Shown: positions 32,622-41,969 of the stretch, in pieces
Layout of the letters: every line of letters starts with the position of its first letter
How positions within the stretch are numbered: position 1 is the stretch's first letter
Origin: Brevibacillus brevis
GTDB taxonomy: Bacteria; Bacillota; Bacilli; Brevibacillales; Brevibacillaceae
Length of the DNA: 64,000 nt
Direction of reading: 5' to 3'
Assembly: GCF_031583145.1 (NCBI RefSeq)
Contig: NZ_CP134050.1
Location: 4,391,501-4,455,500 of the forward strand
Position numbers and translations under genes: made by a program
Notes under the pieces: generated by a model
The model's input: only the letters and a program-made list of their open reading frames with translations
The model's database searches: none
What the model was told of the DNA's origin: nothing

Positions 32622-33890
32622 ATGTGGAAAAAAGGTAGCGCCCTGCTCGTAGCCGGTATGCTGCTGCTGACCGGTTGCTCCGGCGAAGCGTCCCTGGTAC
32701 GCGACTCGATCGTGGCGTCCTTGGATAAGCCGAATTACGATTTCGAAGGAACCTTGAAATTGACAGGCGACATCGATAAATTGCCGGAAGCATTCGGTGA
32801 GACGGCTGTGACGAAGGAAGATCAAGCTCTGCTTGCAGCACTCAAAGCAGGAGTCACTCTGAAAGGCTCCCAGCTGGATATGGATAATGCGAAAGTCCAG
32901 TTCGAAGTCAACGACGACAAACTGCTTCGCGACAACAAGCTGTGGGACGGAGACAAAAAAGCTTCCGTCGAGCTGATCGTGGCGGATGACAATTTCTACG
33001 CCAAAACGCCTTTGGACAGCAAATACTTGAAAATCAGCGCGGACACGACCGGTGCGCTGGGAATGTCCGACAGCAAGGCGGACCCTGCCAAGCTGAAAGA
33101 GTATCAGGATAAAATGAACGACCTCACCATCAATTTCGTCAAGAAGTATATCGCGAAATACGGCTACGCTCTCTCCAACGCGAAGAACCTGGGTGTAGAG
33201 ACCGTCACGCTGCCTAACGGCGAAAAAGTGCAGGCGACTCACGTAAACATCAAGATCGACGCCAAGGAATTGGTGAAAATGTTCTTCTTCACGGCGAACG
33301 ATGCAGTCGCTAGCAAAGACGTAAAAGACTTTGCCATCGACATGATGGTACTCGCAAACTCCCTGCAAGAAGAGCTGAACCCTGAGCTGGGCAAAACGAC
33401 AGAAGCGGAAAAACGCGCACTGGCGGAACAAACCGTAGCAGAAGGTCTGAAGTCCGCAAAGCAATGGCTGGATGAGACCGGAAAAGTGTACACCCCAGAA
33501 AAAATCGTGGAAGAAATGAAAAAAGAAGGCTTCCAAGGGCTCGCCTGGAACCTCGACTTCTACATCGACAACGCCAAAATGCCTGTTCATCAGAAGAGCG
33601 CTCTGAACGTCACCATCCAACTGCCTGAGATGAAGCAGCCTCTGACTGTCGGTCTGGAAGCAGACCAATACGCGTACAACTTCGGAAAAGCGACGAAATT
33701 TGCTATTCCGGCGAAAGACGCGGCTCTTACGGCAGAACAGCTGTACGAGGACAAAAAGGCAATCGAGAGCTTCAGCAGCAAAGGCTTCCTGCGTCCATTC
33801 GCGGAAAGCCTGGTAGAACAGTACCAATGGCAAAAAGAATGGGAAGAAGAAATGGAAGCGGAAGCGACAGCTGAGCCTGTTGCCCCATAA
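32622..33890 (+). CDS. Lipoprotein of unknown function, 422 residues
   Basis: The protein opens with a lipoprotein signal peptide (MWKKGSALLVAGMLLLTGCS) whose lipobox LLTGC places the lipidated cysteine at residue 20. The mature part is Lys/Glu/Asp-rich and soluble. It shows KPNYDFEGTLKLTGDIDKLP near the start, typical of bacterial LolA/LppX-like lipid-binding or DUF-type lipoproteins that test as beta-rich, and ends EEEMEAEATAEPVAP. I do not recognise the family with confidence. AGGGGAGG precedes the ATG. It is divergent from sftA and ends at a strong terminator. Confidence 0.85.
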   Translation: MWKKGSALLVAGMLLLTGCSGEASLVRDSIVASLDKPNYDFEGTLKLTGDIDKLPEAFGETAVTKEDQALLAALKAGVTLKGSQLDMDNAKVQFEVNDDKLLRDNKLWDGDKKASVELIVADDNFYAKTPLDSKYLKISADTTGALGMSDSKADPAKLKEYQDKMNDLTINFVKKYIAKYGYALSNAKNLGVETVTLPNGEKVQATHVNIKIDAKELVKMFFFTANDAVASKDVKDFAIDMMVLANSLQEELNPELGKTTEAEKRALAEQTVAEGLKSAKQWLDETGKVYTPEKIVEEMKKEGFQGLAWNLDFYIDNAKMPVHQKSALNVTIQLPEMKQPLTVGLEADQYAYNFGKATKFAIPAKDAALTAEQLYEDKKAIESFSSKGFLRPFAESLVEQYQWQKEWEEEMEAEATAEPVAP

Positions 33891-33902
33891 TCAGTTGCAA
33901 AA

Positions 33903-33946
33903 CAAAAAGCACGGCGCCGTTTACACTTGGGCGCCGTGCTTATTTC
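33903..33946. terminator. Bidirectional terminator between the lipoprotein gene and the sulfur operon
   Basis: GCACGGCGCC (33909-33918) and GGCGCCGTGC (33930-33939) form a perfect ten-pair stem. TTATTT follows on the plus strand and TTTTTGTTT on the minus strand. It ends the plus-strand lipoprotein gene and the minus-strand sulfate-assimilation operon. Confidence 0.9.
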
Positions 33947-33958
33947 GTATTCTCCCTG

Positions 33959-34564
33959 TTACACGATTCCTTTTTGCTGCAAATAGGCGAGGACGGCATG
34001 CACCGACTCTTCCACCGTCAGCTTCCCGGTGTCAATGACCAGCTCCGGAGCATCAGGTTCCTCGTACGGCGACGAAATGCCTGTGAAATGACTGATTTCC
34101 CCGGCCCTCGCCTTTTGGTACAGCCCTTTGACGTCCCGCCGCTCGCACTCTTCCAGCGAGCACTTCACATACACTTCCACGAATTCTCCGTCAGCGACCA
34201 GACTCCGCGCTAAAGCGCGATCCTCCTGGAAGGGCGAAATAAAGGCGGTCAGTGTAATGACGCCTGCGTCGACGAACAGCTTCGCCACTTCCCCGATGCG
34301 TCGAATGTTTTCCCTCCGGTCCTCTGCCCCGAAGCCCAAGCCCCGATTCAATCCGTGCCGTATGTTGTCGCCGTCCAGCACATAGCTGGACAGTCCGCGC
34401 TCGTGCAGCTCATACTCGACCGCATTGGCCAACGTCGACTTGCCCGCCCCGGACAGACCCGTAAACCAGATGACGCAGCTTTTGTGTCCGGCTCGGCGCT
34501 GCCTGTCTTCCTTGGTCACCGTAGTGGGATGCCACACGATGTTGGCTGTCGTTTCTCTTGTCAT
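33959..34564 (-). CDS. cysC: Adenylyl-sulfate (APS) kinase
   Basis: The 201-residue kinase phosphorylates APS to PAPS. It shows the P-loop [20 protein letters not shown], then [20 protein letters not shown] and [26 protein letters not shown] and [20 protein letters not shown], all in the family order. AAAGGAGG precedes the ATG. It is the last gene of the sulfate-assimilation operon, 18 bases after sat. Confidence 0.96.
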   Translation of the reverse strand: MTRETTANIVWHPTTVTKEDRQRRAGHKSCVIWFTGLSGAGKSTLANAVEYELHERGLSSYVLDGDNIRHGLNRGLGFGAEDRRENIRRIGEVAKLFVDAGVITLTAFISPFQEDRALARSLVADGEFVEVYVKCSLEECERRDVKGLYQKARAGEISHFTGISSPYEEPDAPELVIDTGKLTVEESVHAVLAYLQQKGIV

Positions 34565-34582
34565 CCTTCGCTCCTCCTTTCG

Positions 34583-35725
34583 TCAGACGGAAAGCGCCTG
34601 CAAGCCTTCGATCAAGACCCGGGCCACTTCCGGACGGCTGAATTCTGCAGGAGGGGCTTCCCCTCTGGCCAGCATTTCCCTCACCTTTGTCCCAGACAGG
34701 GCGACGTGGTGCTCGGAGGTATGCGGGCACGTCTTGTTCGAAGCCATGTTTCCGCATGTCCGGCAGTAAAAGCTGTTTTCAAAGAAGAGCGGCGTAATGC
34801 CGAGCTCGGCGGACGTGAAATGGCGGAAAATGAGCTGGGCGTCATAGGTGCCGTAGTAATTGCCCACCCCGGCGTGATCACGCCCGACGATAAAGTGGGT
34901 GCAGCCGTAGTTTTTCCGCACCATAGCGTGGAAAATGGCTTCACGCGGCCCCGCATAGCGCATGGCAGCCGGAAACACGGCCAATTGCACGCGGTCTTTC
35001 GGGTAGTATTTGTCCAGCAGTACCTGATAGCTTTTCATCCGTACTTCTGCCGGAATATCGTCTGCCTTCGTTTCCCCGACGAGCGGGTTCAGAAACAGGC
35101 CGTCCACGATCTCCAGCGCGGACTTCTGAATGTATTCATGGGCGCGGTGAACAGGATTGCGGGTCTGGAAGCCGACGATGGTCCGCCAGCCTTTCGCGGC
35201 AAAGCCAGCCCTCGTTTCGACTGGATCCAGATAATGAGCGGCAAACACCCCTTTATCCGTCCGCCGGGTGAGTGTGATCGGGCCGCCGAGGTAAACAGCC
35301 GGACGATTCAGCAGCTTTTTCACTCCGGGGTGATTCACATCTTCGGTTCCGTAAACATGGCGCGCTTCCGCCTGCTTATCCGGCCGGTAGATGTCGGTGA
35401 TCGTCATGAGTCCGTAAACCACACCCCCGTGCACAAGGCGAACCTGCTGCCCGGTCTGCAGACCTGCCGCTGTCTCCTCCGTCACAGGCAGCGTGATCGG
35501 TATGCTCCATACATGTCCGTCCGCCAGCCTCATCCGCTCGACGACAGACTCGTAGTCGCGTCGGTCCATGAATCCTTCGATCGGGCTGTATCCGCCGATG
35601 GCGATCAGCTCCAGATCGGACAGGGCAAACGCATCCAGCTCCACCCCTGCTGTCGCTTGCGACAGGTCTGCCTCCGGATCAAAGCGGCGGATCAAAATTC
35701 CCCCATGTGGTGTGCTTCCACTCAT
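34583..35725 (-). CDS. sat: Sulfate adenylyltransferase (ATP sulfurylase)
   Basis: The 380-residue enzyme makes APS from sulfate and ATP. It carries [20 protein letters not shown] (QxRNPxHxxHE active-site motif), [40 protein letters not shown] and [17 protein letters not shown]. Cysteines in [15 protein letters not shown] may bind zinc. I place the start at ATG 35725 (MSGSTPHGG), preceded by AAGGAG. The frame stays open to 36145, but that upstream part is antisense-frame translation inside cysH and is not part of the protein. Confidence 0.95.
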   Translation of the reverse strand: MSGSTPHGGILIRRFDPEADLSQATAGVELDAFALSDLELIAIGGYSPIEGFMDRRDYESVVERMRLADGHVWSIPITLPVTEETAAGLQTGQQVRLVHGGVVYGLMTITDIYRPDKQAEARHVYGTEDVNHPGVKKLLNRPAVYLGGPITLTRRTDKGVFAAHYLDPVETRAGFAAKGWRTIVGFQTRNPVHRAHEYIQKSALEIVDGLFLNPLVGETKADDIPAEVRMKSYQVLLDKYYPKDRVQLAVFPAAMRYAGPREAIFHAMVRKNYGCTHFIVGRDHAGVGNYYGTYDAQLIFRHFTSAELGITPLFFENSFYCRTCGNMASNKTCPHTSEHHVALSGTKVREMLARGEAPPAEFSRPEVARVLIEGLQALSV

Positions 35726-35772
35726 CTTTTCTCCACTCCTTCTCCTGTTCGTTGTACGTTGATTGCTCCCGT

Positions 35773-36489
35773 TTATTTCGCCAAATGGAGGCCGCACTCT
35801 GTTTTGCCTTGCCCTGCCCATCTGCCGGCTCGGGAATCTTCTCCGGGTGCGACGGCTCGGGTGCAGGGCGCACATCCGATGCTCGGGTAGTTCAGGTCGT
35901 GCAGAGGGTTGTACGGCAGTTCGAACATGCGTATGTACTGCCAGACCTCTTCCTCCTTCCAATGGATGAGCGGGCAAATCTTCAGCGATTGAAACTTGTC
36001 GTCGCGGTTGACGAATTGGACATGGGCGCGGGTCGGGGACTGCTCCCGGCGCAGCCCGGACATCCAGGCGACCGCCCCGCGCAGCTCTTCGTCCATCGGC
36101 TCTACCTTGCGAATCTGGCAGCACAGATCCGGCTGTCTGGTCCACAGCGCTTCTCCGTGGGCCTCAGCCTGCTGGTCAAGCGTCAGCTTTGGCTGCTTGA
36201 CCTTGATGCGCAGATCGGGATAGCGCTCGCGGACTTTGTCGATCAGCTCGTATGTGTCCCGAAAGTGCAGCTGGGTGTCCAAAAAAAGGATCCGGGCGTC
36301 TTTCTTCACATCGCTGATCATGTCGATCAGCACCATCGCCTCAGCCCCAAAGCTGCACGAGTACAGCAAATCGTCCTGGAACGTCCGGTAGGCCCATTTG
36401 ATTGCATCAAGCGTATCCCCCTTCCCCAGCTCCCGGTTGATCTCGGCCAGCTTCTCCTCTGTTGCCGTCGCATAACTTACGTGGCTCAT
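35773..36489 (-). CDS. cysH: APS/PAPS reductase, iron-sulfur type
   Basis: The 238-residue thioredoxin-dependent reductase has a PAPS-reductase domain ([20 protein letters not shown]) and the CC...CxxC cysteine set ([20 protein letters not shown]) that binds a [4Fe-4S] cluster in APS-type reductases, plus the catalytic C-terminal ECGLH. The enzyme can therefore probably use APS directly, as B. subtilis CysH can use both APS and PAPS. The ATG overlaps the permease stop by four bases, and AGGAGGGGG lies just upstream. Confidence 0.94.
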   Translation of the reverse strand: MSHVSYATATEEKLAEINRELGKGDTLDAIKWAYRTFQDDLLYSCSFGAEAMVLIDMISDVKKDARILFLDTQLHFRDTYELIDKVRERYPDLRIKVKQPKLTLDQQAEAHGEALWTRQPDLCCQIRKVEPMDEELRGAVAWMSGLRREQSPTRAHVQFVNRDDKFQSLKICPLIHWKEEEVWQYIRMFELPYNPLHDLNYPSIGCAPCTRAVAPGEDSRAGRWAGQGKTECGLHLAK

Positions 36490-37583
36490 ATGCCCCCTCC
36501 TTGGTCGTTGATCGAACTATTCTCCCTGCGAATGAGCCGGATCAGCGCGACAAAGCCCCACGTCGCGATGAAAACACTGACCAGCGCTGTCAGCATATAC
36601 AGATCGGCGCGCAGAAACACATGCACGAACGCAAACGAGACAACCAGCGACGATACGGGAGAGACGATCCAGACCATCAAGATCTGCTTGATGATCCCTT
36701 TCTGCCACAGCTTGAACCCGTTTTCCGCCGTTCCCACCCCGAGGATCGCACAGGTCGTCGCCTGGGTCAGCGGTACGGGAATGCCGAACAGCGATGCCAC
36801 GATCACCAGCGTCCCCCCTGTCGCCGAGACCGCGCTGCCCTGGAGCAGAGACAGCGACGTGATTTTCTTACCGTTCGTCTCCAGTACTTTGCCGCCCAGC
36901 AAGACGCACCCGATGGCTACCGCCGCTCCTCCCAGCCAAATGCCGGACGAAGTGCTCATCAAGCCCGCGCCGACGAGAGGACCGACTGCATTGGCCACGT
37001 TGTTCATGCCGGCCGAGAACGCCTCGTACACACCGCAAGCGACGAGCAGCCAGCGCAGCCACCGCTCTGCCGACGTCCCCGGCTTTTGCAGGTGGGGATA
37101 GCGGCGATCGACACGCCGAATCAGCTTGCCGGCGAGATAGGCGGCGAAGAAGGCGACGACCGGCACCAGCACCCAGAACAGCACAATCAAAAGCAGATTG
37201 GAGAGGTACAGGGACTGATAGGCCAGCCCGACCCCAACGATTGATCCTACGGTCACTTCACTGGTCGAAAGGGGGACTCCCAGCAAATTGGCGCCAAACA
37301 GCGTGAATGTAGCGGCAGCCAGGACGATGACGACGGTCTCGACGATCATCAGATTCCCGGGAATGATGCCTCCGCTGATGGTTTTGACGACCTCCCCTCC
37401 CCCCAGGACCGCACCGAGGAGAGCCGCCGCGGCGACGAGCAGCATGGCGATGCGCTTGTTTCGTACGGCACCGCTGCCGTACGCTGCTCCCATAGATGCG
37501 GCTGTCCCGCTAGCTCCGATATTCATCGCAAAAAACAATGCAATGGCGATTGCGACATAACTCCATCCCACGGGATCGACCAC
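36486..37583 (-). CDS. cysP: CysP-type sulfate permease (PiT family)
   Basis: The 365-residue protein has about eleven to twelve membrane helices and the two PiT-family repeats: AIALFFAMNIGASGTAASMG with AAYGSG near the start and GVYEAFSAGMNNVANAVGPL in the middle. In B. subtilis a PiT-type protein, CysP, imports sulfate and is encoded with cysH and sat, as here. The start is GTG 37583, immediately after a GGGAG; the in-frame GTG at 37571 with an 11-base spacing is an equal candidate. It is co-transcribed with cysH through a four-base overlap. Confidence 0.9.
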   Translation of the reverse strand: MVDPVGWSYVAIAIALFFAMNIGASGTAASMGAAYGSGAVRNKRIAMLLVAAAALLGAVLGGGEVVKTISGGIIPGNLMIVETVVIVLAAATFTLFGANLLGVPLSTSEVTVGSIVGVGLAYQSLYLSNLLLIVLFWVLVPVVAFFAAYLAGKLIRRVDRRYPHLQKPGTSAERWLRWLLVACGVYEAFSAGMNNVANAVGPLVGAGLMSTSSGIWLGGAAVAIGCVLLGGKVLETNGKKITSLSLLQGSAVSATGGTLVIVASLFGIPVPLTQATTCAILGVGTAENGFKLWQKGIIKQILMVWIVSPVSSLVVSFAFVHVFLRADLYMLTALVSVFIATWGFVALIRLIRRENSSINDQGGGI

Positions 37584-37606
37584 CTCCCAACACGCCCGTC
37601 TGAAAA

Positions 37607-39109
37607 TTACGAATAGAGGTGTGTCACTTTGCTTGCGGTCGCAAGCTGATCAAGCACTTCTTCCAATTGTCCGATTCCTGCCGGGCATGCGACGATCCCG
37701 CTTGCGCCCAGCTCTTTGGCAAACCGGACCGTTTCTTCCCCGACGCAAAGCAGTTTCCCGTCTTTCCAGCCTTTTTCTGCCAGCTCCGCCAAGACGGACA
37801 AGGCGTCCGGTTCGTCCGCAGCCAGCCAGTCAAAGCTGCGCTCTGTGAACCACCGGGAAGCAAGATGCTCGCGATCCCACCCTAGCTCTCCCGTCAGCCA
37901 CAAGTGGTCCACAGCTTCTTCCCCGTTTCGTACCGTCGGGCTTTTGCCGCCACGGACGTGCAAGATCCGCTCGCCCTGGCCCTCCGGCAAGAGCTGTCGG
38001 ATCGGAACGGAACGGCCGGGCTCTTCCAGCACGCGATGCGGATACAATCCCCTCTCCTCCAGCGCTCGGGCGGCTTGCAATCCGCGCGCGACCATTTTGC
38101 CCCTCAGCCGGCGAATGTCGAAGCGCCGGACCGACAGCTCCCGGAAAAAGGCTGTCACGTGCCGCTCGCTGTCGAACACGATCCACGGATAGTCTTCAAC
38201 GGCCTCCGGAAAGCCGCTTCCGCTGTCCGTCTGCCATCGCGGCATTTCGGAGAGGGGAAGCGGCCACACCTCTGCGCCCAGCCGCTCGAGGGCCTGGGCC
38301 AGCGACTGCTCCCCGGTCCTCCGGGAAGCCACGGCGATCGTCTGACCAAACATCGGCTTGCTCTCGTGCCAATTCAAGGACTCCCGCAGGCGTACCACTT
38401 CCCCTACGACGATGATCGCCGGAGAGCGAAAGCCAGCCTGCGCCGCAGTCTGATCGATCGTTAGCAGCCGGCCCTCCACTGTCTGCTGTTCGCCAAGCGT
38501 CCCCCAGCGCACGAGGGCGACGGGCGTATCCGGGTGCTTGCCGTGCGCCAGCAGGCTGTCCTTGATCCGGGGCAAATTTTTGACCCCCATGTAAATCACC
38601 AGCGTCTCCATCCGGGCCAGTGCCGCCCAGTCCAGCTCTTTGCCGGCATTTTTTTCGCAAAAGTGGCCGGTGACGAACGCGACAGACGAGTTGTATTCGC
38701 GGTGAGTAAGCGGAATGCCCGCATACAGCGGAGCCGCCATGCCGGACGTGATCCCCGGCACGATTTCGAACGGAATGCCGTGGGCCAGGCATTCCTGCGC
38801 CTCCTCGCCCACGCGTCCGAACATGCTGGGGTCGCCTCCTTTGAGCCGGACGACGATCTGGCCCCTTTGCGCTTCGCGGACGAGCAGCCGGTTGATTTCA
38901 TCCTGGGGTAGCGTATGCCGATCCGCTTCCTTGCCGCAGTACACCAGACGTGCTTCCTGTTTGACATGGGCCAGCAGAAGCGGATTAGCCAGACGGTCAT
39001 AGACTACGACATCCGCGTGCTGAAGGGCCTCCATTCCTTTGATCGTCAGTAATTTGGGGTCGCCCGGTCCCGCCCCGACAAACAAGACGCTGCCTGTCTT
39101 CATCGTCAT
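37607..39109 (-). CDS. cobA: Uroporphyrinogen-III C-methyltransferase fused to a HemD-like domain
   Basis: Residues 1-245 are a SUMT domain with GAGPGDPKLLTIKGMEALQH, VVVRLKGGDPSMFGRVGEEA and MGVKNLPRIKDSLLAHGKHP, which methylates uroporphyrinogen III to precorrin-2. Residues 255-500 resemble uroporphyrinogen-III synthase: IAVASRRTGEQSLAQALERL, PWIVFDSERHVTAFFRELSV and the ending region KLLCVGEETVRFAKELGASG. Precorrin-2 is the precursor of siroheme needed by the sulfite reductase two genes upstream. The HemD half is divergent, so its activity is uncertain. No precorrin-2 dehydrogenase gene lies in the operon. Confidence 0.93.
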   Translation of the reverse strand: MTMKTGSVLFVGAGPGDPKLLTIKGMEALQHADVVVYDRLANPLLLAHVKQEARLVYCGKEADRHTLPQDEINRLLVREAQRGQIVVRLKGGDPSMFGRVGEEAQECLAHGIPFEIVPGITSGMAAPLYAGIPLTHREYNSSVAFVTGHFCEKNAGKELDWAALARMETLVIYMGVKNLPRIKDSLLAHGKHPDTPVALVRWGTLGEQQTVEGRLLTIDQTAAQAGFRSPAIIVVGEVVRLRESLNWHESKPMFGQTIAVASRRTGEQSLAQALERLGAEVWPLPLSEMPRWQTDSGSGFPEAVEDYPWIVFDSERHVTAFFRELSVRRFDIRRLRGKMVARGLQAARALEERGLYPHRVLEEPGRSVPIRQLLPEGQGERILHVRGGKSPTVRNGEEAVDHLWLTGELGWDREHLASRWFTERSFDWLAADEPDALSVLAELAEKGWKDGKLLCVGEETVRFAKELGASGIVACPAGIGQLEEVLDQLATASKVTHLYS

Positions 39110-39152
39110 CGCTCCCTCGCTGCCTGTTCTTTCGTATCATGTGTGTTTCTTG

Positions 39153-39389
39153 TCAGAAATGGGATGTCTCAATGACGTAACCCACACCCTGCCGACCGAT
39201 CGGCTTCTTTTCCACCAGACTGAGCTCTTTTATGTGAGGCGGCGCCACCGTGTGCCGCAAGATATTGTTTTCCGCCGCGCTGAAAGCTCTCTCATCCGAA
39301 TTCGCGAGGACGACTACCGTCAGCAGGCGCCCTTCCTCCAGCACAGCCTCCAGTTTGTACAGATACGTTTCCGTTTGCTCTTCCGACAT
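39153..39389 (-). CDS. DUF3906-like small protein in the sulfite-reductase operon
   Basis: The 78-residue protein starts MSEEQTETYLYKLEAVLEEG at ATG 39389, with AGAGGGAG five bases upstream. It continues with VVVLANSDERAFSAAENNIL and ends GVGYVIETSHF, matching the short DUF3906 family of Bacilli. It lies between sir and cobA with short gaps (40 and 43 bases), so it is co-transcribed with siroheme and sulfite-reductase genes. No function is known; a role in siroheme or sulfite handling would be inference from context. Confidence 0.8.
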   Translation of the reverse strand: MSEEQTETYLYKLEAVLEEGRLLTVVVLANSDERAFSAAENNILRHTVAPPHIKELSLVEKKPIGRQGVGYVIETSHF

Positions 39390-39429
39390 GCTGCTCCCTC
39401 TTTTCTGTCCGCTGCTGCGTCGGCCCTGC

Positions 39430-41052
39430 TCAGGCGGTCTGCAGGATCGAATCGACTTGTTCCTGGATCCGCTCCAGTCCGACGCGCTCCACATAGCGCC
39501 AGTACGGCTCTCCCTCCAGGCGATCCGCCTTGTAGAGCGTGATCAGCTGCGCCAGGAAAGGCCCGAGCTTGTCGACGGTGATGCGTGCGTTCAGTTTGCG
39601 GTTGAACTGCGGCTCCTCAAGTGTCCCCCCTACGTGAATGTCAAACGCCTCGACCATTCCAGAAGGCGTCTTGACAAGCGCGCCCTGGAGTCCGATGTCC
39701 CCGATTTGCCGCTGGCCGCACGAGTTCGGGCAGCCGATCATGTGAATGCGCAGCGGCGTGTCGAGCTCGACCGTTTCATCCAGATAGAGCGCGAGCGCAC
39801 GCATCCTCTCCTTCGTCTCGACAATCGCCAGGTTGCAGTATTCCGTCCCTGTGCAGGAAACCGCGTAGCCGACAAACGTATTCGGCTGCAGCTTGAAACG
39901 ATTGACGATCAACGGCTCTGCCTGGAAAGCGGCGATTTTGTCTTTCGGGATATTGCGGATCAGCACGTTTTGCGTATTGCAGGTCCCGATCGTCCCGTCC
40001 CCGTACTCATCGGCCAGCCGCGCCAATTCGACCAGCTCGCTGGCGTCCATCCGGCCGACAGGGACAGATAAGCCCGCATAGTACAGCCCTTTTTGCTTCT
40101 GCTCGTGTATGCCGTAAAAGTACCCGCCGTTCCAGCCCTGCAGCAGGTCTTCTCCCTGCGGCTCGAGCTCGCCCACGAGTTTGACCAGCTCCTCCTTGAA
40201 TTTTTCCGCGCCCCAGTCGGCGACGAGAAATTTCAGGCGGGCATGCGTGCGCTTTTGTCGGTAGCCGTAGTCGCGGAACAGCGTGGTGACCCCTTCCGCC
40301 ACTTTGACGACCTCTTCCGGGCGGCAAAAGACATCCAGCTTTTTGGCCAAATACGGCTTGGCCGACAACCCGCCGCCTACCCATACGTGGAACCCGATGA
40401 CTTCTTCGCCAGCGATCGTCTTCTTGGCCGGAGTGAAAGCCAGGTCGTTGATCTGCGCATGGGCGGCGTTGTGGATATTGGCGGAAATGGACATTTTGTA
40501 TTTGCGCGGGAGGTTGGAAAACTCCCGGTTCAGGAGGAAAAATTTCTCCAGCTCCGCGACGAGCGGGCGTGTGTCCAGCACTTCATGCGGATCGATGCCT
40601 GCCAGCGGATTGCCCATGATCGTCCGCGGACAGTCCCCGCATGCTTCAAACGAAGAGAGGCCGACAGCGGCGAGGCGGTCGAAGATGTCCGCGAGCGATT
40701 CGACCGTCAGCCAGTGAAACTGCACGGCTTGCCGCGTCGTGACATCCACCAGGTCACGGCCGTAGTCTTCCGCGATCTTTGCCAGGACCCGCGCCTGCTC
40801 GCTGTTCAAAAGGCCTCCCGGGATGCGCACGCGCATCATGAAGTGGCCGTCTTTGGGGCGCTGCTGGTAGACGCCTGCCCATTTGAAGCGGTCCATATCA
40901 GAAGATTCGATCGATTGAAAACCTTCTTTGGAATACGTATTTACGATCGTCTCGATGACGTCCAACCCGTCTTTCTCCAGCTTGGTCAGTTCCATCTTGT
41001 TGAGTGACGGATCATCCGCCCATTTCCACTGCTTTCTTTCTGCCATTCTCAT
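39430..41052 (-). CDS. Ferredoxin-type assimilatory sulfite/nitrite reductase (siroheme, 4Fe-4S)
   Basis: The 540-residue enzyme shows two ferredoxin-like repeats (FMMRVRIPGGLLNSEQARVL, and GGLSAKPYLAKKLDVFCRPE). The siroheme/[4Fe-4S] cysteines lie in AVSCTGTEYCNLA (C-x5-C) and GCPNSCGQ (C-x3-C). It reduces sulfite to sulfide or nitrite to ammonia; the surrounding sulfate genes favour sulfite. I choose ATG 41052 because AAAGGAG lies five bases upstream. This start lies 40 bases inside the end of the chelatase gene, so the two are coupled. The frame extends to 41316, but that part overlaps the chelatase gene and is not family-like. Confidence 0.92.
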   Translation of the reverse strand: MRMAERKQWKWADDPSLNKMELTKLEKDGLDVIETIVNTYSKEGFQSIESSDMDRFKWAGVYQQRPKDGHFMMRVRIPGGLLNSEQARVLAKIAEDYGRDLVDVTTRQAVQFHWLTVESLADIFDRLAAVGLSSFEACGDCPRTIMGNPLAGIDPHEVLDTRPLVAELEKFFLLNREFSNLPRKYKMSISANIHNAAHAQINDLAFTPAKKTIAGEEVIGFHVWVGGGLSAKPYLAKKLDVFCRPEEVVKVAEGVTTLFRDYGYRQKRTHARLKFLVADWGAEKFKEELVKLVGELEPQGEDLLQGWNGGYFYGIHEQKQKGLYYAGLSVPVGRMDASELVELARLADEYGDGTIGTCNTQNVLIRNIPKDKIAAFQAEPLIVNRFKLQPNTFVGYAVSCTGTEYCNLAIVETKERMRALALYLDETVELDTPLRIHMIGCPNSCGQRQIGDIGLQGALVKTPSGMVEAFDIHVGGTLEEPQFNRKLNARITVDKLGPFLAQLITLYKADRLEGEPYWRYVERVGLERIQEQVDSILQTA

Positions 41053-41824
41053 ACACGCTCCTTTGTGTGAGGATGTCCGATGCCAGGGCCGTGCGAACGG
41101 ATTGCCGGATCCATTCCGCGATCGCGGGATGCGGGAGGTACGCGCTGCCGTCGTAGCGATAAGGCAAGCCTTCCAGCCTCTGCGGGATCCCTTTTCGGGT
41201 ATAGTACCCCTGGCTGACGAAGAGCGGGACAACGACGAGCTCCCCTTTTGCGGAGAGCGAGCCTGCCGCGATTCGCAGCGTGTCCGGCCGCAATGTACCG
41301 TATCCGGCAGCGGCAAAGAAAAACTTGTTTTGCAGGCGAAGCGTCAGGCGGTGCATTAGCTTCTCCCATTTCGCCTGACCCATCGGGGAGTCGCTGCCGT
41401 GTCCGACGAGCAGGAGAGATTCTCCCTGGGGATTGGCAGCCAGCGTCCGTACCCGCTCTTCCACGATCTGCTCGACCAGCGGATGGTCTTCCAGCGGCGG
41501 GCACCAAAGGATCCTTGCCTTTACCGGGATCTGCCATCGCTCTTTATCCTCCTGCCGCCACGGCTCCAGCCCCAGCATGGAGCGAATCTCGCCGACGTGC
41601 CCGCTCCCCGCCGTCACAAAAAGCGGAAGCACAATGATTCGCTTCGCCCCGGCTTCTTCCAGCCGTCTCCACTCCTCTGCGATGCTGCGGCCTTCCACTC
41701 CACCGAGAAAGGCGACCCGCACGGGCAAATCAGCAACGCTGCCCGGTACCGACGATTCGACCAAAGCCAACCAATCGGGATCGGGTGAACCGTGTGCGAT
41801 TAACAAAACAGCGGTGTCCCCCAT
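41012..41824 (-). CDS. Sirohydrochlorin ferrochelatase-like (CbiX/SirB) protein
   Basis: The 270-residue protein has two CbiX/SirB repeats. The first begins TAVLLIAHGSPDPDWLALVE with the catalytic His and contains IIVLPLFVTAGSGHVGEIRS. The second contains SLLLVGHGSDSPMGQ and LVVVPLFVSQGYYTRKGIPQ, matching the second metal-binding His site. Such enzymes insert iron into sirohydrochlorin to make siroheme. It is the first gene of the operon, behind a near-consensus promoter, and AAGGGGG lies upstream of the ATG. It ends inside the sulfite-reductase start region. Confidence 0.88.
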   Translation of the reverse strand: MGDTAVLLIAHGSPDPDWLALVESSVPGSVADLPVRVAFLGGVEGRSIAEEWRRLEEAGAKRIIVLPLFVTAGSGHVGEIRSMLGLEPWRQEDKERWQIPVKARILWCPPLEDHPLVEQIVEERVRTLAANPQGESLLLVGHGSDSPMGQAKWEKLMHRLTLRLQNKFFFAAAGYGTLRPDTLRIAAGSLSAKGELVVVPLFVSQGYYTRKGIPQRLEGLPYRYDGSAYLPHPAIAEWIRQSVRTALASDILTQRSVYENGRKKAVEMGG

Positions 41825-41877
41825 CGGATGTCCCCCTTATTCACCCTGAATAAATAAATCATATGCGTTTACTCGGA

Positions 41878-41906
41878 ATTATAATTGCCTGATCCTGTTG
41901 CGTCAA
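41878..41906 (-). promoter_or_regulatory. Strong sigma-A promoter of the sulfate-assimilation operon
   Basis: On the minus strand TTGACG (41906-41901) and TATAAT (41883-41878) are exactly 17 bases apart, eleven of twelve consensus positions. Transcription would begin near 41,871, about 47 bases before the chelatase start. The downstream segment ATTCCGAGTAAACGCATATG could hold a cysteine-regulator site, but I see no clear dyad. Confidence 0.85.
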
Positions 41907-41925
41907 TCAAAAAATGACAGTTTGC

Positions 41926-41969
41926 AACAAAGAAGACCGCCAAGCCAATTGCTCAGCGGTCTTCTTTCT
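41926..41969 (-). terminator. Terminator overlapping the end of the K+ channel gene
   Basis: AAGAAGACCGC (41930-41940) and GCGGTCTTCTT (41956-41966) form a perfect eleven-pair stem. The channel stop codon lies in its loop. TTTGTTGC follows on the minus strand. It separates the ligase/channel operon from the sulfur promoter. Confidence 0.85.

Noticed and set aside
35726..36145. Upstream 140-codon extension of sat
   Set aside because: Lies within cysH in another frame and is not family-like; ATG 35725 has a proper ribosome site and gives normal length.
41053..41316. Upstream extension of the sulfite reductase frame
   Set aside because: Overlaps the chelatase gene; ATG 41052 has AAAGGAG and starts the conserved protein.
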